This document shows, one piece after another, positions 1 to 9,303 of a stretch of DNA of 64,000 nucleotides. The stretch's first letter is position 1. Each line of letters starts with the position of its first letter. The stretch lies in the NCBI GenBank assembly GCA_028683385.1, contig JAQUIJ010000021.1, positions 1-64,000 on the forward strand, given 5' to 3'. The position numbers and the translations under genes are program-made. The notes below the pieces were generated by a model. It did not search any database, was not told the origin of the DNA, and worked only from the letters and a program-made list of their open reading frames with translations. This DNA comes from Prolixibacteraceae bacterium. GTDB lineage: Bacteria; Bacteroidota; Bacteroidia; Bacteroidales; Prolixibacteraceae.

Positions 1-30
1 ACGTTTTTTTTGATTTTTTCATAAACATAA

Positions 31-62
31 AAAGTTTGATGAAACTAAGTTCATCAAACTTT
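31..62. terminator. Palindrome at left edge, probable terminator
   Basis: Two 13-base arms (31-43 and 50-62) are perfectly complementary around a 6-base loop. The + strand is A-rich just before the hairpin, so a minus-strand transcript would run into a short U tract after it. It lies beyond the stronger hairpin at 135-175 and may serve transcription arriving from either side of the window edge. Confidence 0.5.
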
Positions 63-134
63 CTACAATCCCAAATAAAACTAGGGGTTCAGAGCTTTTT
101 ACCAACCATTTTTCAGTAATATGCCTTAAAAGAA

Positions 135-175
135 AAAGAGTCAACCCAGAGCGAAATGCTGTCGGTTGACTCTTT
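135..175 (-). terminator. Terminator of the GH26 gene group
   Basis: Arms 135-146 and 164-175 are perfectly complementary (12 bp) around a 17-base loop. Read on the minus strand the hairpin is followed at once by a T-rich run. It begins 7 bases past the stop codon of the GH26 gene, as expected for an intrinsic terminator of the minus-strand genes at 182-3918. Confidence 0.75.
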
Positions 176-181
176 CTTGTT

Positions 182-1264
182 TTATTGAATATCTTTCAGG
201 AACAAGGTTTTTGGGTCGTTGTAAAACTTGACAAAATCCTGTTCGCTGGGGCTGCCTTTGTATGGACCAAAAGGTACATCTTTCGTTTTCGTAAACGAAT
301 TTCTCCACACCAAAACATACGAAAGATTAAACTGACGTAGGTTTTCAAGTATGGCTTTAGTCCACCATTCTGTTTTTTTACCTGTTGGATCACCTGCTTC
401 GGTAACTGCAGCAATTTTGCCTTTTTGTGTGGCTATCTGTGTAACAATTCGGGCACAATTACTCAACGTGGTTTGATAATCAGGTCCGTTGTCGTATAAG
501 TCAAATCCGAGCAAATCAATCAGGTCGTCACCTGGATAGCGTTCCAGATATTCGTCGGCTGTTGCGAAACGGTCGGTTGAATAAGAGAAAAGCAGTTGAT
601 GAATGTTTTTCTGATTTCGGAGGTAGTTCACTGTAAACCGCCACAATGCTTTGTATTCATCGACAGTACACAGGTTTTTACCCCACCAGAACCAACTTCC
701 GGTATGTTCGTGAAAAGGCCTGAATAAAATCGGAATGTATTTCCCCTCATCGGTTTTCAGGCTAAGCATAAAACTGGCAAGTTTATTGAGGTATTCCAGA
801 TACTGCTGGTGTTTTTCGCCACCAGGCAGAATGGAAGCAACAGTTTTATTCGAACTCACATCCCAGGCAGTTCCTCCGGTCAATAAATTGCGGAAGTGCC
901 AGCTAATTGTATTGATTGCCCCAATTTTGTTGGCATAGTTTACTCCTTTCCGGATGTTGTCGAAATAGACCGAATCGAGGCTGTAAGCGCCTCCGAGTTC
1001 CAAATGACCCAGTTCCCAGCCGATGATCGCCGGATGGTCGCCGCAAACGTCTTTCACGTCCGAACGGCCTTCCTGCGCATACCAGGTTGTTCCGTAAGCA
1101 AAGGCATCCTGATGTCCAAACATCACTCCTTTAGACTCCAGTTTTAGCATTTTTTGGTAGAGCTTAACCGCTTCCGGAGTTGCTTTCGGGTCTGAAGGTA
1201 CTGGTTTCGCGGCCCATGTTGCTAATCCGGAAAGCAAGAATAGAAAGACTAATAAATTTTTCAT
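182..1264 (-). CDS. GH26 endo-beta-1,4-mannanase
   Basis: Predicted secreted glycoside hydrolase of family 26, which cleaves internal beta-1,4-mannosidic bonds of mannan, glucomannan or galactomannan by a retaining mechanism. Residues 1-19 form a type I signal peptide ending in WAA. The (beta/alpha)8 domain fills the rest. RPFHEHTGSWFWWG at 182-195 carries the expected acid/base Glu186, and VTEAG at 287-291 the nucleophile Glu289. At 360 residues it is a normal single-domain length. Unlike the GH44 and GH5 enzymes next to it, it has no T9SS sorting domain and no lipobox, so it is probably periplasmic or released by another route. The gap to the upstream gene is 17 bp, indicating co-transcription with the DUF1349-like and GH44 genes. 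Substrate preference within GH26 (mannan versus mixed-linkage glucan) cannot be read from sequence alone. Confidence 0.9.
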   Translation of the reverse strand: MKNLLVFLFLLSGLATWAAKPVPSDPKATPEAVKLYQKMLKLESKGVMFGHQDAFAYGTTWYAQEGRSDVKDVCGDHPAIIGWELGHLELGGAYSLDSVYFDNIRKGVNYANKIGAINTISWHFRNLLTGGTAWDVSSNKTVASILPGGEKHQQYLEYLNKLASFMLSLKTDEGKYIPILFRPFHEHTGSWFWWGKNLCTVDEYKALWRFTVNYLRNQKNIHQLLFSYSTDRFATADEYLERYPGDDLIDLLGFDLYDNGPDYQTTLSNCARIVTQIATQKGKIAAVTEAGDPTGKKTEWWTKAILENLRQFNLSYVLVWRNSFTKTKDVPFGPYKGSPSEQDFVKFYNDPKTLFLKDIQ

Positions 1265-1281
1265 GGTTTTCGTGTTATTCC

Positions 1282-1959
1282 TTATAATTCTGAAATGTTT
1301 TTAAATATGGCAGTGGCCGCTTTTTTTGTGTTGTGTGAGGTAACAGCAAAACCCAGGTAAACTTTCTCCGAAATTTCCATATTGAAGGTTGTATATTGCT
1401 TCCACGTTTTTCCATCGGCACTGTAAAATCCGATAAAATCATTTCCAACTCGTTTCAATCTGATCCAGGTATTTGGGTAATTAACGGGAGATTCTGGAAT
1501 TCCATCGAATTTGGCAGGATAAATGGCTTTCATTTCGCCAGCTTTATCTTTCCGGTATTGAAACTCGTATCCTCCATTGTTTTTGTTTCGCGGATTGTTG
1601 TTTGGAAATACCTGAAAAAAGATGTGACGACTATTATCCGAGAGATCTTCACGCGCCATCAGTCCAGCTTTGGTGTACAGGTGCGGATCTGAAAGACTTT
1701 CGATTTGAGCAACCAAATCAAAATCGCCGGTTTGCTCCATGTAAACAAACCGAAATTCATCCTCAACGCCCCAAACATCGGCTCCACCGGCAGTAATGGT
1801 GATGCTGTTATCCTGAATACGCGATGAACCGGAAATGTCTGGATTCCCGATGTCGGTGGATTTGAATTTCTTGAGAGAAAGGTTTTTTTCTTTTGCTGAG
1901 AGTGAAAGTCCTGTTGTTAAAAGAATAATCAGTAATAACGAAATGTTTTTTTTAAGCAT
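1282..1959 (-). CDS. Secreted DUF1349-like concanavalin-fold protein
   Basis: Small exported protein with a signal peptide (residues 1-22, ending SLSA) followed by one beta-sandwich domain of about 200 residues resembling DUF1349 and laminin-G/concanavalin-like folds. Features typical of that family are the stretch LYTKAGLMARED near residue 95, a late NTWIRLKRVGNDFIGFYSADG segment in which a tryptophan and glycine-rich turns recur, and a closing VYLGFAVTSHN. No catalytic residues are recognisable. The gene lies between GH26 and GH44 genes with short gaps (17 and 36 bp), so it is probably a carbohydrate-binding or accessory protein for the same polysaccharide. A weak glycosidase activity cannot be excluded. 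Confidence 0.65.
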   Translation of the reverse strand: MLKKNISLLLIILLTTGLSLSAKEKNLSLKKFKSTDIGNPDISGSSRIQDNSITITAGGADVWGVEDEFRFVYMEQTGDFDLVAQIESLSDPHLYTKAGLMAREDLSDNSRHIFFQVFPNNNPRNKNNGGYEFQYRKDKAGEMKAIYPAKFDGIPESPVNYPNTWIRLKRVGNDFIGFYSADGKTWKQYTTFNMEISEKVYLGFAVTSHNTKKAATAIFKNISEL

Positions 1960-1995
1960 GACAGTTTGGTTTAGTGATTTTTGTGTTTGGCTAAT

Positions 1996-3918
1996 TTACT
2001 GGTTTTTAGTTTTAATCAGTTTAATGGTCTCAACATTAGTTTCAGAATTGAATCTTATCCAATAAATTCCATCCGGATATCTGCTGGAGTCCAAATTAAG
2101 TTGATGATTTCCGGCCTCAAAAACCGAATTGATAATCGTTTCCAGGATTTGTCCGTTTGAATTGAAAACCGTAATATTCATTCGACTCTTTTCAGGAATT
2201 GAAAAATTTAGAACGGTTTGTTCGCTCGCCGGATTTGGATAAACAGATGCATTGAACGGATTCTTTTGCAGTGTCGGAGTTAAACCTGTTACGAGCGACT
2301 GCATGGTTATTGTATTTACCGACAAGGGCGCAAGCTCAATACTGATATGGGTTGCTAGAGCCTGAACTACTGCTTTTTTTAGTGCATTGTTTGGATGCGA
2401 AATAAAAGTTTCGGTGGAGCCAAGGCCTGAAATCGAATACATCGGGCAGGAGCCCGGATTTATCTGAAATCCTGAAAAGTTCAGATCGACAGTTTGTTTT
2501 TCGGTCAACGATCGGTTAACCAGAACAACAGTCATTGAATCGGAAGCCGTATTTATAGTTGGATAAGCCGAGATCAGGGTTTCGTTCTGAGAGGCAGCTT
2601 GTATATAGTTTTTCTGGTTGTAGCGGCTGAATAAATGAAGCGTTTCCCACATGCCAATATCCCAACTCCACGGAGTGAAAACTTCAACACCGTTTTTCAT
2701 GAATTCGCCCATGGTGGAGGCGTACCAAACTGCCTGAACATTCGCATTGGTTGATTTCATTCCGGTTTCAGTAACTGCCAAACCTACTCCATGATTGGCA
2801 CCCATGTATTGTGTCAGCCAATCGGAGCATCGACCTAAAATATATTCCTTGTTGATATTTGAATCCCAACCTCCGTTTACAGTATGAACTCCATTCGCTT
2901 CAGGATAATCATAGTTGCGATCGAAAAATACGCGATGCAATTGGACACATTTGGCGGCATCAGTTGATTCAGGATAATAATGAATATCAAGTAAATCAAG
3001 TAATCGGATGCCACTTGCTTTTTCTTCTTCAGCAATTCGTTTAATGAAAAATTCGAGCCAGCAATATTTTTTTCCATCCGATGGTATGCCATCATTGCCA
3101 TATCGGTACCATTGCCATTCGTTTGCCGGAACTGGTCCTGAAAGTTTGATGTCCGGGTATTTGGCACGAGCAGCTTTGGCTACTTTAAAATAGAGTTGCA
3201 TAAATTCCTCAGCCGAGCACTGGGTTTTCATGACATCGTCGTGCGTGCCAGACCATATTTCAGGCTCATTGTCCATGCTCCAATATTGGATTTTGCTTTT
3301 GTCGTATCCCAATCCTTTGGCGCCGAACCATTTATCGAGAATCCCTACAGTTGAATCGGCTGTCCAGGCCATCAGGTAAAGGTTTGGATTGCCTTCGACT
3401 GAAGCTTTTGATCCACCAGCTTTGTTTGGCGTACCACCACCGGCAAGATTCTGAGTGATTCCGCTCCACCACTGCGATTGATTGTACGACCAGTCGTTGA
3501 AATTATTATTCGCATTTGAGGCGGCTTTACCAAGAAGCTGAAACGACCACATTCCCTGAACTCCAGGTAGTTCTTCGAACATGGTTTTTGCAGCAATATC
3601 CCAGTCGTTTGCATACACATTGTTGTACCAATCGGGGTGACTCGAAAGCTTCAATCGCCAATTGTATTTGGTGCTGTTGTTCCCACCACCCTGGCGAATG
3701 AACCGGACTCCGGCTTCTTTGGCTTTGGTAACTTCTTCAGATGTTCCGGATGTTAAAAAGGTGTTTGGCAGAACATTATTTTTGCCGTAGATGTACGGAG
3801 AAACTGGCTTGGTGGGCTTAGTTAAATCAATGTCAACCCGAATTGGGTTTTGTGCAAAACCAGGATTGCCAACAATTAGCAAAAGGAATAAAATTGTAAG
3901 AGACGATGATATTCTCAT
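1996..3918 (-). CDS. GH44 endoglucanase/xyloglucanase with T9SS sorting domain
   Basis: Family 44 glycoside hydrolase, expected to cut beta-1,4-glucan backbones such as xyloglucan, carboxymethylcellulose or glucomannan. A signal peptide (1-22) precedes the catalytic region, which opens with the characteristic SPYIYGKN (40-47). MDNEPEIW at 215-222 supplies the predicted acid/base Glu218; AVTETGM at 381-387 supplies the nucleophile Glu384. A beta-rich domain follows to about residue 545. The last 80 or so residues are a type A T9SS C-terminal domain (VYPNPASEQT, then GNHQLNL and GIYWIRF), so the enzyme should cross the outer membrane and be attached to the surface or released. It is the promoter-proximal gene of the minus-strand trio and is divergent from the GH5 gene 124 bp away, so the two probably share a control region. 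Confidence 0.88.
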   Translation of the reverse strand: MRISSSLTILFLLLIVGNPGFAQNPIRVDIDLTKPTKPVSPYIYGKNNVLPNTFLTSGTSEEVTKAKEAGVRFIRQGGGNNSTKYNWRLKLSSHPDWYNNVYANDWDIAAKTMFEELPGVQGMWSFQLLGKAASNANNNFNDWSYNQSQWWSGITQNLAGGGTPNKAGGSKASVEGNPNLYLMAWTADSTVGILDKWFGAKGLGYDKSKIQYWSMDNEPEIWSGTHDDVMKTQCSAEEFMQLYFKVAKAARAKYPDIKLSGPVPANEWQWYRYGNDGIPSDGKKYCWLEFFIKRIAEEEKASGIRLLDLLDIHYYPESTDAAKCVQLHRVFFDRNYDYPEANGVHTVNGGWDSNINKEYILGRCSDWLTQYMGANHGVGLAVTETGMKSTNANVQAVWYASTMGEFMKNGVEVFTPWSWDIGMWETLHLFSRYNQKNYIQAASQNETLISAYPTINTASDSMTVVLVNRSLTEKQTVDLNFSGFQINPGSCPMYSISGLGSTETFISHPNNALKKAVVQALATHISIELAPLSVNTITMQSLVTGLTPTLQKNPFNASVYPNPASEQTVLNFSIPEKSRMNITVFNSNGQILETIINSVFEAGNHQLNLDSSRYPDGIYWIRFNSETNVETIKLIKTKNQ

Positions 3919-4042
3919 TTCAGGAATTTGTTAGGTCGTTCGATTAAAAGTCAAAATGTAAAAAGTACAATTACAAATTAACTCAATTTTTCGATACTTT
4001 AGTGGATCAGATTTTAGTATTCGTTTATCAACTCAGAAAAGT

Positions 4043-5992
4043 ATGAAGTGCCTGTTTAAAATAGTATCAATCCTTGTATTCGTTTTTAGTTTGTCATCGC
4101 TTCATGCACAAACTTTCTTTTCGAAGGGAGTAAACCTGACAAATTGGTTCCAAACGGGGAGTGCCCGTCAAATACAATTTACCAAATATACCAAACAGGA
4201 TTTAGTCCGGATAAAAAGTCTGGGTTGCGATGTTATTCGCTTACCGATTAATCTGCACTTCATGACCAATGGTTCACCCGATTACGTGATCGATCCATTG
4301 TTCTTTGATTTTCTGGACCAGGTGGTTGATTGGGCCGAAGAATTGCAGATTCATCTTTTGCTCGACAATCATACGTTCGATCCGAATGCGGATACACAAC
4401 CGTCAATCGAATCTGTTCTTCTGAAAGTTTGGCCGCAAATGGCTGCTCACTATAAAAACCGGTCGAATTACGTGTATTACGAAATATTGAACGAACCACA
4501 CGGAATTACAACTGCTCTCTGGTGCCAGATTCAGCAAAAAGTGATTGACGCCATCCGGGCAATCGACACCAAACATACCATCGTTGTTGGAGCTTCAGGA
4601 TACAACAGCTACACCGAATTGAACAACATGCCGGTTTATACCGATACGAACCTGATTTACACGTTTCATTTTTACGATCCGTTTATGTTCACGCATCAGG
4701 GAGCGACATGGACCAACTACATGCAGGATGTGTCGGGAGTGCCTTTCCCGTATGATGCCACCCGAATGCCGGCAACCCCGGCCAGCGCAAAAGGAACCTG
4801 GGTTGAAAGTTCGCTGAATAATTATAAAAATGAAGGTACAGTAGCCAAAGTAAAACAATTGCTCGATGTTGCGGTAAATTTTAAGACCAGTAGAAACGTA
4901 AAATTGTTTTGTGGCGAATTTGGTGTTTACATTCCCAACAGTCCGCATGCTGACCGGGTTTATTGGTACGATGCGGTACGCAAATACCTGGAAGAAAAAG
5001 GAATTTCGTGGACAACCTGGGATTACCAGGGAGGATTTGGTCTGTTTAAAAAAGGAAGTAACGATTTGTTTGATTACGATTTGGATACCGAAATTCTGAA
5101 GAGTTTGAATTTTACGGTTCCCGCACAAAGTGTATTTGTAATCACTCCTGAAACAAAGCCATTCGATATTTATACCGACTACATCGGTCAGTCGATTTTT
5201 GAATCTGGAAATGCCGGAAACGGAACCATCGACTATTATTCTTCCGCCGCACAGACAGGCAAATATTCCATTTACTGGACTGGCAGCAATCAGTATGCTG
5301 GTCTGGGCTTCGATTTCAAGCCAGATAAGGACTTTTCGCAACTGGTTACCAACAATTATGAACTTGATTTTTGGGTGAAGGGTGATACGCCGGGCACAAA
5401 ATTCCAGATCAGGTTTCTGGATACCAAATCTACCGTTGTGGGCGATCATCCCTGGCGAATGAGTTGCGACATTGACCAAACAAAAGTGACCTTTAACGGA
5501 ACCTGGCAGCATTTGAAAATACCACTAAAAAGCTTTACCGAAACTGGGTCGTGGGACGGTTCGTGGTTCAATCCGGAAGGAAAGTTCGACTGGAAAGCGG
5601 TTGACCGCCTGGAGATTATTACTGAAACCGGAGCGCTGGGAACACAAAAAATCTGGTTCGACGAAATCCGAATCAATGGCTCGCCCATCACCTCTGCTGC
5701 GGAACAGTTGGAAATAAGCGGATTCAATGCCAAAGCTTACCCCAATCCATTCACATCAGAAACAGTCGTTGAATACAATCTTCAGCAATCGGGTAATGTT
5801 GATTTGAGTATTTATGATCTGACAGGCCGGAAGATTGCCACTTTGTTTGCTGACCGACAAACACAGGGGAAGCATCAGGTACAATGGGTTCCGGGGCAAA
5901 ACGGGTCTGTAAAAGCCATTGCCGGAGTTTATGTTTGCCGGATTTCATGTTCAGGAAAAACAGAGGTGCTGAAACTAGTAATGAAAGGTTAA
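4043..5992 (+). CDS. GH5 endoglucanase with carbohydrate-binding and T9SS domains
   Basis: Secreted endo-beta-1,4-glucanase or mannanase of family 5. Order of parts: signal peptide 1-23; (beta/alpha)8 domain about 25-355; a beta-sandwich binding module about 370-550 resembling CBM11-type modules (DIYTDYIGQSIFES at its start, KIWFDEIRING at its end); and a T9SS type A sorting domain from about 565 (AYPNPFTSET). ILNEPHG at 148-154 gives acid/base Glu151, and CGEFGVY at 290-296 gives nucleophile Glu292; HFYDPFMFTHQG near 210 is a usual GH5 substrate loop. It is the only plus-strand member of the polysaccharide group, and converges on the GT-C gene with 20 bp between them. Family membership is firm; the subfamily is not assigned. 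Confidence 0.88.
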   Translation: MKCLFKIVSILVFVFSLSSLHAQTFFSKGVNLTNWFQTGSARQIQFTKYTKQDLVRIKSLGCDVIRLPINLHFMTNGSPDYVIDPLFFDFLDQVVDWAEELQIHLLLDNHTFDPNADTQPSIESVLLKVWPQMAAHYKNRSNYVYYEILNEPHGITTALWCQIQQKVIDAIRAIDTKHTIVVGASGYNSYTELNNMPVYTDTNLIYTFHFYDPFMFTHQGATWTNYMQDVSGVPFPYDATRMPATPASAKGTWVESSLNNYKNEGTVAKVKQLLDVAVNFKTSRNVKLFCGEFGVYIPNSPHADRVYWYDAVRKYLEEKGISWTTWDYQGGFGLFKKGSNDLFDYDLDTEILKSLNFTVPAQSVFVITPETKPFDIYTDYIGQSIFESGNAGNGTIDYYSSAAQTGKYSIYWTGSNQYAGLGFDFKPDKDFSQLVTNNYELDFWVKGDTPGTKFQIRFLDTKSTVVGDHPWRMSCDIDQTKVTFNGTWQHLKIPLKSFTETGSWDGSWFNPEGKFDWKAVDRLEIITETGALGTQKIWFDEIRINGSPITSAAEQLEISGFNAKAYPNPFTSETVVEYNLQQSGNVDLSIYDLTGRKIATLFADRQTQGKHQVQWVPGQNGSVKAIAGVYVCRISCSGKTEVLKLVMKG

Positions 5993-6012
5993 TGATAAGG
6001 AATCTTTAAACC

Positions 6013-7800
6013 TTACTTTTCAGAGTCCGTCATGTAAATGGCATCCAGTAAAATCATCGAATCGAGCGGAATATTCTTTTGTACAGCTTTCTGTTTTACT
6101 TTTTCGAGCCACTCGGGAGTGCTTTTGATTGAACGGACGTATTCTTCGATCTTTTGTTGTCGGGTATTGGTTAAAATACTATTCGGAGTCCACCGTGAGT
6201 TTGAATTCATGGCTTTTATTTTGATAATTTCGTTTTGTGTTTCCCTGTCAGAGAAAACGGTATCAATCGACAGCTCAAGGTTGTTTCGGCTGGCGGCATC
6301 TTTCACCATTTGCACCAATATCGAAGCATGTCTTCCCGGTGTGGAATAGATGTGAATGTTTTTTCCGGTAGCTACGATACTATCAAGGCTCACTGATTCG
6401 CCACGCCAAAGTTTTACCTGCTCCGTGTTATCTTCATAAGTAATTACATTCGGGTTAACTGACATCAGTTGAGGTAAATAATCATCCCGGTGTCCGCAAT
6501 AACTTAACCCATAAACGATGGCATTCTCTACATTCGGACCGCTTTCCCACGTGGGCTCAATAAACCAGTAATCGGCTTTCGTAATCTTCGTGTCAACAAA
6601 TGCGCTGATTTTATTGCGATGGTCAATTTGCTGGGAAATCAGGGGATAATCGTTTATAACTTTTGTCACAGTGGCCAGAATAAATAACAGTGGCAGTATG
6701 TTGGATACCAGAATTAGATGGTTTTGTTTCTTCATGACTCCGGAAAGAAAATTCGAAATCGTAAAAAACATAAAGCCATAAATGATAAAAGTAGGTGCCA
6801 GGTAATAGTTTTTGAAATGCTTCGAAACCATCAGGATTTGCAAGGCAATGATGAAAAGATAACCGGCAAAAAGAAAGCTGAATTTTCGTATTCCCTTATT
6901 CTTTTTTCGGATAGCGATTACAATTAGAACGATCAGAACTATGATTAGCACAAGAAGTTCCGGATTCAATCTGAAAATTTCGAAAGTGCTGTCTGTCATT
7001 TTCTGAAAGTTCAACACCTTCGATTCTCCGCCGCCATAAAGGCCGTCGTGCTTGAAAATGCTGGTTAGAAAACGGAAATATTCATCAAACTTAGTGATGA
7101 TTGGAGCTATGAATATGAAAAAAGAAACCATGCCCGATCCAATGTAAATCAACCGATTTTTGTTGGTATCGATTAATAACAGAGGAAGTATAAGTACCGG
7201 AAGAAAGTTGAATTTGGTGGCCAAACCCAATGCCATAGCCGTACCACTCCACAGTGCAAATTTTCGCGGCGAACGGTTTTCGTAGCCGTGTTTCAAGTAA
7301 ATTAAGATAAAAATATACACTACAATCTCAAAAAAACGGTCTGGGTTGACCCGGCAAAACAGCCACATCAAAAGTTCATTAAAGAATAAACTTGCCTGCA
7401 AGAATGCAACTTGCCAAAATGGGATTTTTCGCTTGAACCCCAAAAGTCCAATGCCAAACATTAATGCAGACTGAAGTAGTATCAGTGAATTTGAAATTGC
7501 ATTCAGGTAGTGTTCCGGACGGGCAAAAACATCACGGGCAATATTTCCTTTTCCTGAAACGAAATGGGTGATTCGAATTATAATCCCGTTATAAACCTGA
7601 AACGGTGTTCCCGGATGATCGATGTGCCCAATGTAATTGAATTTAAGAGTCGCGCAATTTAAACCATTTACCAGATACGGAAATTCAGGATCGGACGATT
7701 TCGAATAAAACGGATCGAAGAACGTCAGCATGAATATTCCCCAAATAATAACCAGAAAAGGAAAAATAGAAACGATTAGTTTTTGTTTGAACGACTTCAT
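6013..7800 (-). CDS. GT-C (GT39/ArnT-like) membrane glycosyltransferase
   Basis: Polytopic membrane protein of about 595 residues with many hydrophobic helices over residues 8-420 and a soluble C-terminal part. It looks like a GT-C transferase that uses polyprenyl-phosphate-linked sugars. The first loop carries DPE (Asp37, Glu39), the acidic pair expected near the active site, and DHPGTP follows at 61-66. The start used is the ATG at 7798-7800, 10 bp after the previous stop; a longer reading frame would need a TTG start inside that gene. It is the last gene of a three-gene minus-strand run with two GT2-type transferases, the usual arrangement in which a GT2 enzyme loads a polyprenyl phosphate and a GT-C enzyme moves the sugar to an acceptor outside. 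Acceptor and sugar are unknown. Confidence 0.7.
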   Translation of the reverse strand: MKSFKQKLIVSIFPFLVIIWGIFMLTFFDPFYSKSSDPEFPYLVNGLNCATLKFNYIGHIDHPGTPFQVYNGIIIRITHFVSGKGNIARDVFARPEHYLNAISNSLILLQSALMFGIGLLGFKRKIPFWQVAFLQASLFFNELLMWLFCRVNPDRFFEIVVYIFILIYLKHGYENRSPRKFALWSGTAMALGLATKFNFLPVLILPLLLIDTNKNRLIYIGSGMVSFFIFIAPIITKFDEYFRFLTSIFKHDGLYGGGESKVLNFQKMTDSTFEIFRLNPELLVLIIVLIVLIVIAIRKKNKGIRKFSFLFAGYLFIIALQILMVSKHFKNYYLAPTFIIYGFMFFTISNFLSGVMKKQNHLILVSNILPLLFILATVTKVINDYPLISQQIDHRNKISAFVDTKITKADYWFIEPTWESGPNVENAIVYGLSYCGHRDDYLPQLMSVNPNVITYEDNTEQVKLWRGESVSLDSIVATGKNIHIYSTPGRHASILVQMVKDAASRNNLELSIDTVFSDRETQNEIIKIKAMNSNSRWTPNSILTNTRQQKIEEYVRSIKSTPEWLEKVKQKAVQKNIPLDSMILLDAIYMTDSEK

Positions 7801-7810
7801 TAACTTGATT

Positions 7811-9220
7811 CTATTTAAACTTGATTTTTCGTGCAGCAAACAGGCTCATTTTGATCAGTAACCATCCGTGACTAAAACGGCTGATTTGCGTTGATCCGTA
7901 TTCGCGGTCGCGGTATCGCACAATCACTTCTGTGATCTTTAGGTTTAGTTTGGCCGCACCAAAAAGCAGGTCGAAATCGCCAAATGGGTCGAAATCGCCA
8001 AAATATTTCCGGTTGGCAATAATTTTTTCATAGTCGTTGCGGAAGAGTACCTTGGTGCCGCACAATGTGTCTTTCAGCCGTTGACCCAGCAGATACGAGA
8101 AAAACCATCCAAAGAATTTGTTGCCCAGGTAATTCAGAAAACGCATCGCCTCTTTTTCCATTGGGTAAACCAACCGGCAACCGTTGATGAATTCGCCTTT
8201 GTTATCGCGCAAAGCATCGTAAAATTTGGGCATATCTTCAGGCGGTGTGGTTAGGTCGGCATCGAGTATCATCAGAATGTCGCAGGTAGCAGCATCGAAA
8301 GCCTCGCGAACCGCATTTCCCTTTCCTTTTCCGGTTTGTCTCATCACTTTCATGTCCACTTCAGGATATGCTTTTTGCACCCGAAGCATTTCTTCGTAGG
8401 TACCGTCGCTTGAATGTCCTTCAATAAAAATAAACTCCTGATGCGACCCGAATTGAGGAGTTCGTTTGATGGCATTCTCCATGTTCCCTTTTTCGTTTCG
8501 GGCAGGAACTACTATGGTGACCGAAAAATCTTCAGGCTCGGAATAAACTGGTCTGGCGCTGATGAATTGGATCAGGTCGAGACTGTTAAATCCGGGTAGG
8601 TTGGCCAGAAATTTATTGAAAATGAGGTTAAAAATGGGAATGTATTTGGGAAGCAGTAGCTTTCTCTCTACTTTAATGATTTCAAAGTTTTCGAGATGAA
8701 GCACATTCTCAATGTCTTTAATTGTCAGCCAATTTGGAAGTGGCTGCTTGGCTTTTAGTCCAAAAGTTTCGCCCAGTTTTACAACGGGTTCCCAGATGTA
8801 ATTGAAGCTCGAAATAATGATTTTGGTTCTTGGATTAACATAGCTTCTCAGTTTCCGAAAGAAGGCCTGTACATCCCACAACGAGGTAATTAAATCGGAA
8901 ACAATTATATAGTCGATTGCTAATTCCGGAGTAAAATCAAGTGCGTCAGCCACCTGAAATTCGAGGTGTGGATATTTTTGTTTGGCAATTTCAATGACTG
9001 ATGGCGCAAAATCGACTCCAATTCCTTTCCCCGGCTTAACGGCGTTCAGCAAATCGCCGGTTGAACAGCCAAGTTCCAATACTGTTGCGCCTTCCGGGAT
9101 GATAAAAGCAAATTGCCTTTCGATGGTTCTCTGGTAAAAACGGTTTCTTTTTTTTAACTTATCACGTTTGTGCGCCGTGGTCTCGAAATAATCAAGGATA
9201 ATTTGTTGTCCTTTTTCCAT
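7811..9220 (-). CDS. Methyltransferase-GT2 glycosyltransferase fusion
   Basis: Two enzymes in one chain. Residues about 1-200 form a class I SAM-dependent methyltransferase: motif I is LELGCSTGD (48-56), with an acidic residue ending the next strand at GVD (68-70). Residues about 231-469 form a family 2 glycosyltransferase: TIVVPARNE at 235-243, then LDADLT (319-324) with the DxD-type nucleotide-sugar and metal site, and a DTLCGTKVLF motif of the dolichol-phosphate mannosyltransferase-like branch. No clear membrane helices follow the GT2 part. It sits between another GT2 gene and the GT-C gene. The fusion suggests that methylation and sugar transfer act on the same glycan or lipid carrier; substrates are unknown. 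Confidence 0.75.
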   Translation of the reverse strand: MEKGQQIILDYFETTAHKRDKLKKRNRFYQRTIERQFAFIIPEGATVLELGCSTGDLLNAVKPGKGIGVDFAPSVIEIAKQKYPHLEFQVADALDFTPELAIDYIIVSDLITSLWDVQAFFRKLRSYVNPRTKIIISSFNYIWEPVVKLGETFGLKAKQPLPNWLTIKDIENVLHLENFEIIKVERKLLLPKYIPIFNLIFNKFLANLPGFNSLDLIQFISARPVYSEPEDFSVTIVVPARNEKGNMENAIKRTPQFGSHQEFIFIEGHSSDGTYEEMLRVQKAYPEVDMKVMRQTGKGKGNAVREAFDAATCDILMILDADLTTPPEDMPKFYDALRDNKGEFINGCRLVYPMEKEAMRFLNYLGNKFFGWFFSYLLGQRLKDTLCGTKVLFRNDYEKIIANRKYFGDFDPFGDFDLLFGAAKLNLKITEVIVRYRDREYGSTQISRFSHGWLLIKMSLFAARKIKFK

Positions 9221-9303
9221 TATAAAATCAGGTTATTATTATGAATCTCGATATGCTGATTGAGTGTGCAAATTTGAGATATTCCTTACGAAAACGATAA
9301 AAT

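Noticed and set aside
4595-5512. 305-codon open frame on the minus strand opposite the GH5 gene
   Set aside because: It lies wholly inside a well-supported gene, has no domain or signal peptide, and its composition reflects the codon structure of the sense gene.
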